Shown: positions 9,453-18,314, counted from the stretch's first letter. The stretch is DNA of 64,000 bases from Luteimicrobium album (GCF_030161555.1 NZ_BSUK01000001.1:3720001-3784000); one strand, 5' to 3'. A program made the numbers and translations. The notes: a model not told the origin generated them from the sequence alone.

Positions 9453-9534
9453 AGCGTCGCCGTGGGGGGCGGGGCGGCGCTGTCGTCGACGCTCGGGTCG
9501 AATCGGCCTCGAGCTTTCATGCCGGGACGTGCCG

Positions 9535-10510
9535 TCACATCTCGGCGCGGCCGAGCCTCCAGTAGCCCATGAACGCGACGGCCTTGCGGTCGATCCCGCA
9601 GTCGCGGACGAGGTGGCGACGCAGCGTCCGGATCACCGACGCCTCACCGGCGAGCCAGGCGTACAGCGGGGCGGTCGGCGCGAGCGGCGAGCCGGCGTCG
9701 TCGACGGGAACCTCCCACAGGAGCTCGCCGTCGATGTCGACCTCCGGGGCTCCTCGCCGCCGCGGCAGCCGTCGAGGATGCGGGCGGACGCGGCCTGCAC
9801 GAGCGGGACGAGGCGCTCGCCGTGGGGGCGCCGTCGCGCACGACCCAGGTGAGCGTGACGCCGGTGGGCACGACGAGATCGAGCACGTCGTCGGCGCAGG
9901 GCACCTCGAGGAGGACCTCGCCCTTCACGGCGTGGCCGTCCGCGGCGCGGGTCGCGAGATGCTCGAGGATCGCCGAGACGGCGGGCGTGGCCGTCTCGTC
10001 GCCGACCACGAGGAAGGTGTCGGCGCCGGCGCCCGGCGTGAACTCGATACCGCCGTACGGGCCGCCGTGGCGGCCGTTCGGACCCATCACCACGACCTGG
10101 TCACCGGGCCGGGCCGCGAGCGCCCACCGGGCGGCGGGGCCGGTCTCGCCGTGGAGGGCGAAGTCGACGTCGACCTCGGCCGGGAGGCCGGGGATGCCGC
10201 CACGGACGGACCGCACGGTGTAGGTGCGCAGGACGCAGCGGTGCTCCTCGGGCAGGGCCCGCCAGGCGGTGTACCAGTCGCCGCCGCGCACCAGGTGACC
10301 GTACCCGCCCTCGGCGGCGGGCAGGACGAGCTTGATGCGCTGGTCGAGGCCGCCGGAGGCGAAGTCGTCGAGGTCGTCTCCGACGAACGTGACGCGCAGG
10401 AACGTGGGGCTCAGGCGCTCGACGCGGGCGACGGTGACGTCGTAGAGCCGCCACGGCTCGGGACGGGTGTCGGCGACGACGTCGGGCCGGGTGGCGGTGT
10501 CGACGCTCAT
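9535..10510 (-). CDS. Siderophore-interacting protein (FAD-binding ferric-siderophore reductase)
   Basis: The ViuB-type reductase has an N-terminal FAD domain (RTYTVRS at the flavin site, [16 protein letters not shown]) and a C-terminal NAD(P)H-like domain ([29 protein letters not shown] at the end). Such cytoplasmic proteins release iron from imported siderophores. The frame breaks near 9824-9828 and 9746-9749, both in G runs; restoring one base at each gives 325 residues. The start overlaps a 16-codon leader ORF, and the promoter carries a DtxR/IdeR box. It complements the iron ABC transporter upstream. Confidence 0.9.
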
Positions 10511-10557
10511 CGGGCGGTGCCCTCGGCGTGCTGCGCCACCGTGTGCTCCTGGGTCAT
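10507..10557 (-). CDS. 16-residue leader peptide ORF upstream of the siderophore-interacting gene
   Basis: ATG at 10557 opens a 16-codon frame ([16 protein letters not shown]) whose TGA overlaps the next ATG as ATGA. The ATG lies 7 bases after a TAGGCT -10 element that itself overlaps an iron box, so the transcript should be leaderless and the little ORF its first translated unit. The reductase gene then relies on coupling, since only a weak GAGGG precedes its start. It may be only a vehicle for coupling. Confidence 0.5.
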   Translation of the reverse strand: MTQEHTVAQHAEGTAR

Positions 10558-10576
10558 GTAGGTGAGCCTAACCTGT
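10558..10576 (-). promoter_or_regulatory. DtxR/IdeR iron box over the -10 of the siderophore-interacting operon
   Basis: The 19 bases agree with the consensus TTAGGTTAGCCTAACCTAA at 15 positions. On the minus strand TTGCGT (-35) and TAGGCT (-10) flank or overlap the box, so iron-loaded repressor would occlude polymerase. The same architecture recurs at 15747-15784. Confidence 0.82.
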
Positions 10577-10623
10577 GGTTGCCGGTATTACGCAAGACAG
10601 TCGGCGCGAAAATGCGGTGTGGA

Positions 10624-10638
10624 CCGGGTCACACCCGG
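10624..10638 (-). terminator. Possible weak terminator after the iron permease operon
   Basis: CCGGGT-CAC-ACCCGG forms a 6-bp stem just downstream of the last permease gene; on the minus strand it is followed within about 15 bases by a TTTT. Short and only plausible. Confidence 0.35.
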
Positions 10639-10647
10639 GCCCGTCCC

Positions 10648-11663
10648 TCAGTGCGCCGCGCGCGTGCGCCACAGCAGCCAGACGAAGTACGGCGCCCCGA
10701 CCAGCGCGGTCACGAGCCCGGCCGCGAGCTGCGAGGGCGCAATGACGGTCCGGCCGATGGTGTCGGCGACGCTCACGAGCAGGGCACCGAGGCCGACGGC
10801 CACGGGCAGGACGAGCCGGTTCCGGGCGCCGACGAGCGCCCGCGCGGCGTGCGGCGCGACGAGACCGACGAACCCGAGCGCCCCGACGGCGCACGCGGCG
10901 GCCGCGGTCAGGACGGCAGCGAGCACGAGGTAGCCGAGCCGCAGCCGGTCCAGGGACACGCCCAGGACGCGCGGCACGTCCTCGTCGAGCGCCACGAGGT
11001 CGAGGCTGCGCGCGCCCGCGAGGGCGAGGGGCAGGCCGACGACGAGGCAGATCGCGACCGGCACGAGCTGGTCGAGCGTGCGCCCGTACGTCGAGCCGGA
11101 CAGCCAGGTCAGGGCGAGGCTCGTGTTCCACGGCGACGCCCCGAGCACGATGAGCGTGGTGATCGCGCCCGCGGCGGCGCTGACCCCGACGCCGATGAGG
11201 ACGAGCCGGTCGGACGACAGCCCGCGCCCCCGCCCTTCCCCGAGCGTCTCCCGGCCGCGAGCCGGTACACGAGGGCGAACGTCGCGAGCGCGGCGAGGGT
11301 CGCGGCCCCCATGACGGGCCAGATCCCGACGCCGGGCACGAGCAGCACGACGGCGACCGCCCCCACGCTCGCGCCGGGCGTGACGCCGAGGAGGCTGGGC
11401 TCCGCGAGCGGGTTGCGGCACACGGCCTGGACGATCGCGCCCGCGAGCGCCAGCGCGCCGCCGCCCAGCAGGGCCGCGAGAACCCGCGGCCAGCGCTGCT
11501 GCAGGACGAACGTGACCTCGTCCCCGGCGACGCCGCGCCACCAGTTCGTCACGTCCCCCAGGAGCACGACGCGGTCGCCCAGCAGGAGGGCGACGACGAA
11601 CGCGGCGACGAGGGCCACCACGAGCACGACGGCGACGCCGATCACCCAGGCCCGGGAGCGCAC
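10648..11663 (-). CDS. FecCD-family iron-siderophore ABC permease (second permease)
   Basis: A BtuC-type permease: VLLGDVTNWWRG, QQRWPRVLAALLGGGALALAG, QAVCRNPLAEPSLLGVTPGA and GFVGLVAPHAARALVG are standard family blocks; about nine to ten membrane helices are expected. The frame breaks at 11250-11252 (CCC); one added base gives 338 residues. GTG 11663 lies 22 bases inside the upstream permease gene, so the two are coupled. The preceding permease is its likely heterodimer partner. Confidence 0.9.
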
Positions 11664-12793
11664 CGCTCCCCGGCGCCGCGCGTCGTGCTCGCGGCGGCAG
11701 GTCCGCCGTCGCGCAGCCGCCGGGCGAGCCACACGAGCAGGCTCGCGCCGAACAGGGTCGTGACGACGCCCGTGGGGACGGAGATGGAGACGTCCGCCGG
11801 GACGACGATCCGCAGGACGACGTCCGCGGCGACTACGACGAGCGCCCCGACGAGGCCGGCGAAGGGCAGGAGGAGCAGGTGGCGGCCGAGACCGGGCACG
11901 CGGCGTGCGACGAGGCGCGCCACGACGGGCGCGCCGAGGCCCACGAACCCCATCGGGCCGGTCACGGTCACGGCCGCGGCGGACAGGAGCACCGCGAGGA
12001 CGATCGAGACGACGCGCGTGCGGCGCACGTCGACGCCGAGGACGGTCGCGGTGTCGTCGCCGAGGCCGAGCACGTCGAGGCGGTGCGCGAGCACGAGCGT
12101 GGCGGCGACGCCGATGCCGACGATCGGTGCCGCGAGCGCGACCTGGTGCGTGCCGGACTGCACGGTCGTGCCGGAGCCCCACGCGAACAGACCCGTGGTC
12201 TTCTCCTGGAAGAGCATGAGCAGGACCGTGGTCAGCGCGTCGAGCGCGAGCGCGACGGCCGAGCCGGCCAGGATCAGCCGGGTCGGCCCGCCGGCGCCGC
12301 CGCGCGCGACCGCGAGGACGAGCCCCGCGGCGGCCATCCCGCCGACGAACGCGACGAGCCCGTTCGCGAAGAACGGCAGCGCCAGCCCGAACGCGGCGAC
12401 CGCGACGACCGACACGTACGCGCCCGCGTTGACGGCGAGCGTGTCCGGCGACGCGAGCGGGTTGCGCGCGACCGACTGCAGCACGGTGCCGGCGACGCCG
12501 AGCGCCAGCCCGACGAGCAGACCGGCCAGCAGCCGTGGGACGCGGCTGGAGACGAGGACCGCGACCGCCTGCTGCCGGGCGCCGTCGTCCGATGCCCAGG
12601 GCCACACCGCCCGCAAGAGCTCGCCCACGCTCAGGTGGGCGGTGCCCTGGGTCAGGTGCCACGCCGACAGGACGGCGAGCAGGACGAGCCCGGCGACGAA
12701 CACGCCCGCGACCCCCAGGACGCGACGCCCCCGCACGGGCCCCTCGGGGGCCGGGGCGACCAGGGGGCGCGGCTCGGCGGTGGTCGCGCTCAC
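11642..12793 (-). CDS. FecCD-family iron-siderophore ABC permease (first permease)
   Basis: The 383-residue membrane protein has FecCD signatures SSRVPRLLAGLLVGLALGVAG, QSVARNPLASPDTLAVNAGA and TGPMGFVGLGAPVVARLV. GTG 12793 overlaps the stop of the upstream binding-protein gene (GTGA). It forms the importer channel with the next permease, fed by the two lipoproteins and powered by the ATPase at 14895-15746. Confidence 0.92.
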   Translation of the reverse strand: MSATTAEPRPLVAPAPEGPVRGRRVLGVAGVFVAGLVLLAVLSAWHLTQGTAHLSVGELLRAVWPWASDDGARQQAVAVLVSSRVPRLLAGLLVGLALGVAGTVLQSVARNPLASPDTLAVNAGAYVSVVAVAAFGLALPFFANGLVAFVGGMAAAGLVLAVARGGAGGPTRLILAGSAVALALDALTTVLLMLFQEKTTGLFAWGSGTTVQSGTHQVALAAPIVGIGVAATLVLAHRLDVLGLGDDTATVLGVDVRRTRVVSIVLAVLLSAAAVTVTGPMGFVGLGAPVVARLVARRVPGLGRHLLLLPFAGLVGALVVVAADVVLRIVVPADVSISVPTGVVTTLFGASLLVWLARRLRDGGPAAASTTRGAGERCAPGPG

Positions 12794-13815
12794 GCGCCGG
12801 ACCCCGTCACGGCGGCCACGACCGCGTCGACGTACGCGACCGCGGAGGTCGGGCCGCCGAACATCCAGATCCCGTCGGGGATGCGCTGGACGTTCCCGGC
12901 GGCCACGAACGGGAGCTGCTTCCAGACCTTGTTGTCCTTCAGCCCGGTCGCGAACGGGTCGCCGCCGTCGGCGTCGTTCGCGACGTAGAGGAAGGTCGTG
13001 CCCGGGTCGGTGACCTTCGTGAGGCCCTCGACGTCGGTCGTGGCGAGGCCGTAGTCCTTGTCGCCGCCGGTCGTCCACCGGTTCGTCAGGCCGAGGTCCG
13101 CGGCGACCGCACCGAAGAACGAGCCCGGGGTGTACATCCGGACGGACACGGTGCCGTTCTCGAGCCAGCCGTCGGCCATGGTGAACGATGCGGCGGCCTT
13201 GCCGGCGGCGTCGAGCGCCTCCTTGCCGGAGGCGATCTTCGCGTCGTACGCGGCGAGCACCTGCTCCGCCCGGTCCGCGGTGCCGGTCGCCTGCCCGAGC
13301 GTGGTGATCGTGCGGCGCATGTACGCGACGGGGTCGCTCGCGTCCGAGCCACGCAGCACGAGCACGGGAACCCGCTTGGCGAGCTGCGCAGTGACCCCGG
13401 CGGGCAGGTCCGTGCTCGCGACGACGAGGTCCGGGTGCAGCGCCGCGACCGCCTCGACGTTCGGCTCGACGGTCTCGCCCACGTCCGCCGTCGACGACGG
13501 CACGGGCGCGACCGTGTCCCAGTCCCCGTAGCCCTTCGGGTCGGCCATGCCCACAGGCGTGACCCCCAGCGCGAGGACGTCCTCCGTGAAGCCCCACTCG
13601 AGCGTCACGACCCGCTGCGCGGGCGCGTCGAGCGCCACCTTCCCCCGCTCGCCCTGCACGGTGACCGGGCCCGACGACGGCGCCGCGGTCGTGGCACCGG
13701 GCGTCGTCGCCGCGTCGGACGGCGCCTCGGTGGTGCCGCACGCCGCGAGGGCGACGGCCGTCGCCAGGCCGGCGACCGCGACGAGGGCCGACCGCGCCCC
13801 GCGGCGTGCGCGCAT
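12790..13815 (-). CDS. Iron-siderophore ABC transporter substrate-binding lipoprotein (copy B)
   Basis: The 341-residue protein starts with a lipoprotein signal (arginines, hydrophobic core, lipobox LAAC near residue 30). It continues as a type III periplasmic-binding fold (ALHPDLVVASTDLP, VPVLVLRGSDASDP). It is a paralog of the adjacent upstream gene; the C-terminal 100 or so residues are nearly identical (TTGGDKDYGLATTDVEGLTK, KVWKQLPFV). Its ATG overlaps the upstream stop by one base (TGATG). Expected on the outer face of the membrane, delivering ferric siderophore to the FecCD permeases. Confidence 0.93.
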   Translation of the reverse strand: MRARRGARSALVAVAGLATAVALAACGTTEAPSDAATTPGATTAAPSSGPVTVQGERGKVALDAPAQRVVTLEWGFTEDVLALGVTPVGMADPKGYGDWDTVAPVPSSTADVGETVEPNVEAVAALHPDLVVASTDLPAGVTAQLAKRVPVLVLRGSDASDPVAYMRRTITTLGQATGTADRAEQVLAAYDAKIASGKEALDAAGKAAASFTMADGWLENGTVSVRMYTPGSFFGAVAADLGLTNRWTTGGDKDYGLATTDVEGLTKVTDPGTTFLYVANDADGGDPFATGLKDNKVWKQLPFVAAGNVQRIPDGIWMFGGPTSAVAYVDAVVAAVTGSGA

Positions 13816-14843
13816 CAGCTCAGCGCGTCGACGACGGCGTCGACGTAGCGCTCGGCCGACAGCGGGCCACCGAACATCCAGATCCCGTCGGGGATGCGCG
13901 TCACGTTCCCGGCCTCGACGAACGGGAGCTGCTTCCAGACCTTGTTGTCCTTCAGTCCGGTGGCGAACGGGTCGCCGCCGTCGTCGTCGCTCGCCGCGTA
14001 CAGGAACTCCGTGTCGGCGTCGGTGATCTTGGTCAGGCCCTCGACGTCGGTGGTCGCGAGGCCGTAGTCCTTGTCGCCGCCGGTGGTCCACTGGTTCTTC
14101 AGGCCGAGCTCCTCCGCGATCCCGCCGAGGAACGAGCCGGGCGTGTACAGGCGGACCGAGACGGTGCCGTTGTCGATCCAGCCGTCGGCCATGACGAACG
14201 GGGCGCCGGTCTTGCCGGCCTCGTCCAGGTCGGCCTTGGCCGTGTCGACCTTGGCGTCGAAGTCCGCGAGGACCTTCTCGCCCTGGGCCTGCGTGCCCGT
14301 GACCTGCGCGAGCGTCGTGACGGTGCGGCGCATGTAGCCGATCGGGTCGGACCCGTCGGAGCCGCGCAGCGCGAGCACCGGGACCTTCTTCGCGATCTGC
14401 TTGATGACGTTCTCCGGCAGGTCCGTCGTGGTGACCACGAGGTCCGGGTGGAGCGCGACGATCGCGTCGAGGCTCGGCTCGCCACGCGTGCCGACGTCGG
14501 GCGTCGAGGCGTCGATCGGGGCGGACGTGTCCCACGTGTTGTAGCCCTTGACGTCGGCCTCCCCGATCGGCTTCACGCCCAGCGCGACGAGGTTCTCGGT
14601 CAGGCCCCACTCGAGCGAGACGACCTTGGTCGCGGGCGCGTCGAGGTGGACCGTGCCGCGCTCGTCGGTCACGTCGACGGGGCCGCTCGCGACCGTCGCG
14701 GTGTCGGTCGGGGACCCGGCCGCGTCGGCGGGGTCCTCGGTCGTGCCGCACGCGGCCAGGGCGAGCGCGACGAGCGTCGCGGACGCGACGGTCGCGGCCG
14801 CGAGGACGCGGCGGCGGGCGGGACGGCGGGAGATCGGAGACAC
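13815..14843 (-). CDS. Iron-siderophore ABC transporter substrate-binding lipoprotein (copy A)
   Basis: GTG 14843 follows a GAAGGA site. The 342-residue product has a lipobox LAAC and the same binding fold as copy B, from which it differs mainly in the N-terminal lobe (for example ENVIKQIAKKVPVLALRG against AGVTAQLAKRVPVLVLRG). Tandem copies in one operon suggest recent duplication with possible divergence of siderophore specificity. Confidence 0.93.
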   Translation of the reverse strand: MSPISRRPARRRVLAAATVASATLVALALAACGTTEDPADAAGSPTDTATVASGPVDVTDERGTVHLDAPATKVVSLEWGLTENLVALGVKPIGEADVKGYNTWDTSAPIDASTPDVGTRGEPSLDAIVALHPDLVVTTTDLPENVIKQIAKKVPVLALRGSDGSDPIGYMRRTVTTLAQVTGTQAQGEKVLADFDAKVDTAKADLDEAGKTGAPFVMADGWIDNGTVSVRLYTPGSFLGGIAEELGLKNQWTTGGDKDYGLATTDVEGLTKITDADTEFLYAASDDDGGDPFATGLKDNKVWKQLPFVEAGNVTRIPDGIWMFGGPLSAERYVDAVVDALS

Positions 14844-14894
14844 GGTGGTCCTTCGGTCGTGGTGCGGTGGGATGGTGGCGAGACGGCGTCGGCG

Positions 14895-15746
14895 TCAGAC
14901 CGGCGCGGGCACGGGCTCGGGCCGGGCGTGCCGGGCCGTGTGCCGCCCGACGGGCTGCGTGCGGACGCGCCCGCCGTCGTCGACGTGGACGTCGATGCGC
15001 AGCCCGTAGACCTCCGTGAGCAGGTCGGCCTGCAGCACCTCGGCGGGCGCGCCGTCCGCGCGGACAACGCCGGAGTGGAGCAGCACGACCCGGTCGGCCA
15101 CCGCGGCGGCCTGGTCCAGGTCGTGCAGGACGACACCGACGGCGACGCCGAGGTCCGCGAGGTCGCGGACGAGGTCGAGGGTCTCGACCTGGTAGCGCAG
15201 GTCGAGGTAGGTGGTGGGCTCGTCGAGCAGCACGACGCCCGTGTCCTGCGCGAGGCACGTCGCGAGCCACACGCGCTGGAGCTCGCCGCCGGACAGCTCG
15301 TCGACGGAGCGCTCCGCCATCGCGGCGACGCCCGTGAGGGCCATGGCCCGCTCGACGACCTCCCGGCCCTCGGCGTCGCCCGTGCCGAACCGGCCCCGGT
15401 AGGGGTGGCGGCCGTAGGCGACGACGTCGCGCACGCTCACCCCCGCGGGCGTCGGGCGGGACTGCGACAGCAGCGTGACCCTCCGCGCGAAGTCCTTGGC
15501 GTGCAGGGTGAGCGCGTCGAGCCCGGTCGGCCCCGCCGCGTCGTCGGCGAGCGTGACCGTGCCCGCGACAGGGGCGTGCAGGCGCGCGAGCGAGCGCAGG
15601 AGCGTCGACTTGCCGGACCCGTTCGGGCCGACGAGCACCGTGACCTCGCCCGCGCGGAGCGCGAGGCCGGCGCCGTGCACGACGGTGTGCCCGTCGTAGG
15701 CGAGCTCGAGCTCGGAGCCCGCGAGCGCGGGTAAGGGTTGGCTCAC
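14895..15746 (-). CDS. Iron-siderophore ABC transporter ATPase (FepC-like)
   Basis: The 283-residue ATPase has Walker [10 protein letters not shown], signature LSGGELQRVWLA, Walker B VVLLDEPTTYLD and the FepC-type TYLDLRYQ run. It is the first gene of the uptake operon. GTG 15746 sits 7 bases after a TAGGCT -10 element within an iron box, so it is probably translated from a leaderless, iron-repressed mRNA. Confidence 0.94.
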   Translation of the reverse strand: MSQPLPALAGSELELAYDGHTVVHGAGLALRAGEVTVLVGPNGSGKSTLLRSLARLHAPVAGTVTLADDAAGPTGLDALTLHAKDFARRVTLLSQSRPTPAGVSVRDVVAYGRHPYRGRFGTGDAEGREVVERAMALTGVAAMAERSVDELSGGELQRVWLATCLAQDTGVVLLDEPTTYLDLRYQVETLDLVRDLADLGVAVGVVLHDLDQAAAVADRVVLLHSGVVRADGAPAEVLQADLLTEVYGLRIDVHVDDGGRVRTQPVGRHTARHARPEPVPAPV

Positions 15747-15784
15747 GAAGGGGAGCCTAACCGAGTCAAGCGGGCTTTACGCAA
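15747..15784 (-). promoter_or_regulatory. Iron-regulated promoter of the siderophore ABC operon
   Basis: On the minus strand TTGCGTAA is followed after exactly 16 bases by TTAGGCT, the same arrangement and spacing as upstream of the siderophore-interacting gene. Bases 15747-15765 match the DtxR/IdeR consensus at about 13 of 19 positions, with AGCCTAACC intact. The start codon follows TAGGCT after 7 bases. Confidence 0.72.
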
Positions 15785-15811
15785 GCCCGGTGTGTCGAAA
15801 AGTCGTGTGGC

Positions 15812-16738
15812 TCATCTCACCCGCACGACCACCTTGCCCCGCACGCGCCCCGCCTCCAGGAGACGGTGCGCCTCGGCCGCGGCCTCCAGCCCGAGCACGC
15901 GGTCCACGTGCACGGAGAGCTCGCCCGCGTCCGCCAGGCGCGCCAGGTCCGCCAGGTCCGACGACGACGGCCGCACCCACGCATAGATGCCGCCCGGGAG
16001 CTCGCTCACGGACGCGTCGACGATCGAGACCGGCACCCCACCGGTCGCGAGGAGGCGCGGCACGTCGGCGACCAGGCCGTGCCCGGCGTAGTCGAGGACG
16101 ACGTCCACGCCGTCCGGCGCGAGCGCGCGCACCCGCCCCACCAGGCCCTCGCCGTGGGCCACCGGCTCGGCACCGAGCCCGCGAAGGTACTGCTGGTTCC
16201 GCTCGGACGCCGTGCCGATCACGCGGGCACCGAGAGTGCGGGCGATCTGCACCCCGAACGAGCCGACCCCACCGGACGCCCCGTGCACGAGGACCACCTG
16301 CCCCGCCCGCACCCCCGCACGCCTGATCGTCTGGTACGCCGTGAGGCCCGCGAGCGGCACCCCGGCAGCCTCCTCGAACGTCAGGAACGCGGGCTTGCGC
16401 GCCAGCGTGCGCACCGGCGCCGCGACGTACTCGGCGAACGCGCCGCCGTGCACCCAGTCCTTGCGCAGGTAGCCGAACACCTCGTCCCCCGCGGCGAGCT
16501 CGGGGACGTCCAGGCCCACGCGCTCGACGATGCCCGCCACGTCCCAGCCCGGCACCACCGGGAACTGGACGTCCAACAGACCCGCGAGTCCGCCTGCGCG
16601 GACGTAGAGGTCGACCGGGTTGACGGCCGCTGCGTGGACGCGCACGAGCACCGAGTCCGGGCCGACCGCGGGAAGCGGCCGGTCGGTGAGCTGCAGGACG
16701 TCGGCGCCGCCATGGCGGTCGTAGGTGATGGCACGCAT
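15812..16738 (-). CDS. Zinc-independent quinone oxidoreductase/MDR-family NADP-dependent oxidoreductase
   Basis: The 308-residue protein has the MDR layout: GroES-like N-terminal part (MRAITYDRHGGADVLQL, AAAVNPVDLYVRAGG, PGWDVAGIV) and a Rossmann half with VLVHGASGGVGSFGVQIAR. The zinc-ligand cysteines of alcohol dehydrogenases are absent, as in quinone reductases. ATG 16738 is chosen because homology begins exactly there. The upstream PAS-ANTAR gene appears fused to it only because of frame errors. Confidence 0.9.
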   Translation of the reverse strand: MRAITYDRHGGADVLQLTDRPLPAVGPDSVLVRVHAAAVNPVDLYVRAGGLAGLLDVQFPVVPGWDVAGIVERVGLDVPELAAGDEVFGYLRKDWVHGGAFAEYVAAPVRTLARKPAFLTFEEAAGVPLAGLTAYQTIRRAGVRAGQVVLVHGASGGVGSFGVQIARTLGARVIGTASERNQQYLRGLGAEPVAHGEGLVGRVRALAPDGVDVVLDYAGHGLVADVPRLLATGGVPVSIVDASVSELPGGIYAWVRPSSSDLADLARLADAGELSVHVDRVLGLEAAAEAHRLLEAGRVRGKVVVRVR

Positions 16739-16817
16739 GCCAGGGCAACCCGTGCACCGCGCGCGGGCATTCCCGGCGGGCCGACCCGGCGCACCGGGGG
16801 CGGACGGCGGCCGTCGT

Positions 16818-17523
16818 TCAGGAGCGGTCGGCCCCCGACGGCGTGCCGCTGCCCCCGAGCACCTCGCGCAGCCACCTGGGGGTACGTCGTCCGCAGCGCT
16901 CCGGGCTCGACGCAGGACCTCGTCGGCGAGCGCACGCACACGCACGTTGCGCTGCTGGGACACGAGCCGGAGCGCGTCGAACGCCTCGTCGGCGTCGAGC
17001 CCCCGCGCGAGGGCAAGGGCACCCTTCGCCTGGTCGATCACGCTGCGCGTCTCGAGCGCCCGCTCGAGCTGCACGTCGGCCCGTCGACGGGCCAGCTCGT
17101 CGACGACGGCGTCCAGCAGCACGACCGAGCCGTGGACCGGGTACGGGCCACCGTCGACGCCGGGCCCGGGCTGCCCGCTCACGACCACGTCGTGCGTCCT
17201 GCCCTCGAAGTCCAAGAGCCGGCTCGCACAGGCGAAACCACGACCCTGCGTCACGACGGCGGCCAGCAGCGCGGCCACGCGCGCCCGGTCGTCCGGGTGC
17301 TGGTGCGCCAGGAGGAGCTCGACCGTCGGCACCACCCCGCCCGGGGTCAAGGCATGGATGGCGTACGTCCCGGCGGACCACCAGCAACGCCCCCGTCTGC
17401 GGGAGCACGGAACCACCCGACCTCGAGCTCCCGGTCGCCCGCCGGGGCGCCCGTGCGGGGCGCCGGGGCGTTCAGGGCCGTCCCGCGCTCTGCGGGCACG
17501 TCGAATGCAGCCTGGATCGTCAT
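16818..17523 (-). CDS. PAS-ANTAR regulator 1 (two apparent frame breaks)
   Basis: From ATG 17523 (GAAGGA upstream) the protein contains a PAS-like domain (RCWWSAGTYAIHAL, LLLAHQHPDDRARV) and a C-terminal ANTAR domain (SVIDQAKGALALARGLDADEAF). ANTAR domains bind RNA hairpins and act as antiterminators. The frame breaks at 17390-17394 and 16878-16882, both five-base G/C runs. Repair gives about 235 residues ending GADRS with a stop at 16818. One of three paralogs within 2.4 kb. Confidence 0.82.
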
Positions 17524-17536
17524 CAGGTTCCTTCTC

Positions 17537-17551
17537 GCACGTGACACGTGC
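17537..17551. promoter_or_regulatory. Perfect palindrome in the 5' region of PAS-ANTAR 1
   Basis: GCACGTG-A-CACGTGC is a perfect 7-1-7 inverted repeat 14 bases upstream of the PAS-ANTAR 1 start codon. It could be a DNA operator or, if transcribed, a hairpin near the ribosome site. Confidence 0.45.
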
Positions 17552-17657
17552 GGGGCTACGCGGCCCCTGGCGAGTTGGCTGCTCAACCCGCAGGGCTCCC
17601 GGGCGCTCCCGGTCCCCCTACCTTACCCTACCCGGCCGGAGAGCTACGATCCGATCC

Positions 17658-18314
17658 ATGAGCACCAACGGACCCGAGCTCGAGCACGAGGAGGCACTCG
17701 CGGTCGGCGAGAGCCCGCACGTCGGCCGGTTCCGGGTCGACCTCGCCACCGGTCGGTGGTGGTGGTCCGACGAGGTGTACGCTATGCACGGCTTCGAGCG
17801 GGGCGACGTCGTCCCGTCCGCCGAGCTCATGGCCGCGCACAAACACCCCGAAGACCGCCGCCAGGTCGACCACGTGGTGCGTGATGCCGTCGCCTCGCGG
17901 GAGCCGTTCAGCTCGGTCCACCGCATCGTCGACTCCGCGGGCACGGTCCGCACGGTCGCCGTCGTCGGACGAGGCGACACCGACGACGACGGCGAGCCCG
18001 TCACGGTGACGGGCTACTTCATCGACCTGACCGCCGCCCAGCGCAGCGTCGGACAGGCCCAGGCGACCGAGGCCATCAAGGCCGCAGCGGCGAGCCGCGG
18101 CACCATCGAGCAGGCGAAGGGCGTCGTGATGGCCACGCGCGGAGGCGACGCGGACGACGCTTTCGCCGTGCTGCGCGAGGCAGGCTCGCGTCGCGAGACC
18201 CGGCTGCGCGTCGTCGCGGAGCAGCTCGTGGACGCCGTCGCGGCGCGTGCGCCGGAGTCGGGGTCGCTCACCCGCGACGAGCTCGACTGGCTGCTCGACG
18301 GCGACGGCGACTGA
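17658..18314 (+). CDS. PAS-ANTAR regulator 2
   Basis: The 218-residue product has a PAS domain (GRFRVDLATGRWWWSDEVYAMHGF, shown here as landmark; then AAHKHPEDRRQV) and ANTAR domain (RGTIEQAKGVVMATRGGDADDAF). No kinase or receiver is present, so signal sensing and RNA binding sit in one cytoplasmic protein. TACGAT ends 7 bases before ATG 17658, implying a leaderless mRNA. It is divergent from PAS-ANTAR 1. Confidence 0.9.
   Translation: MSTNGPELEHEEALAVGESPHVGRFRVDLATGRWWWSDEVYAMHGFERGDVVPSAELMAAHKHPEDRRQVDHVVRDAVASREPFSSVHRIVDSAGTVRTVAVVGRGDTDDDGEPVTVTGYFIDLTAAQRSVGQAQATEAIKAAAASRGTIEQAKGVVMATRGGDADDAFAVLREAGSRRETRLRVVAEQLVDAVAARAPESGSLTRDELDWLLDGDGD

Noticed and set aside
15812-17416. A single 534-codon fusion of ANTAR regulator and oxidoreductase
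   Set aside because: The fusion arises from missing bases at 17390-17394 and 16878-16882; repair gives a stop at 16818 and two ordinary proteins.
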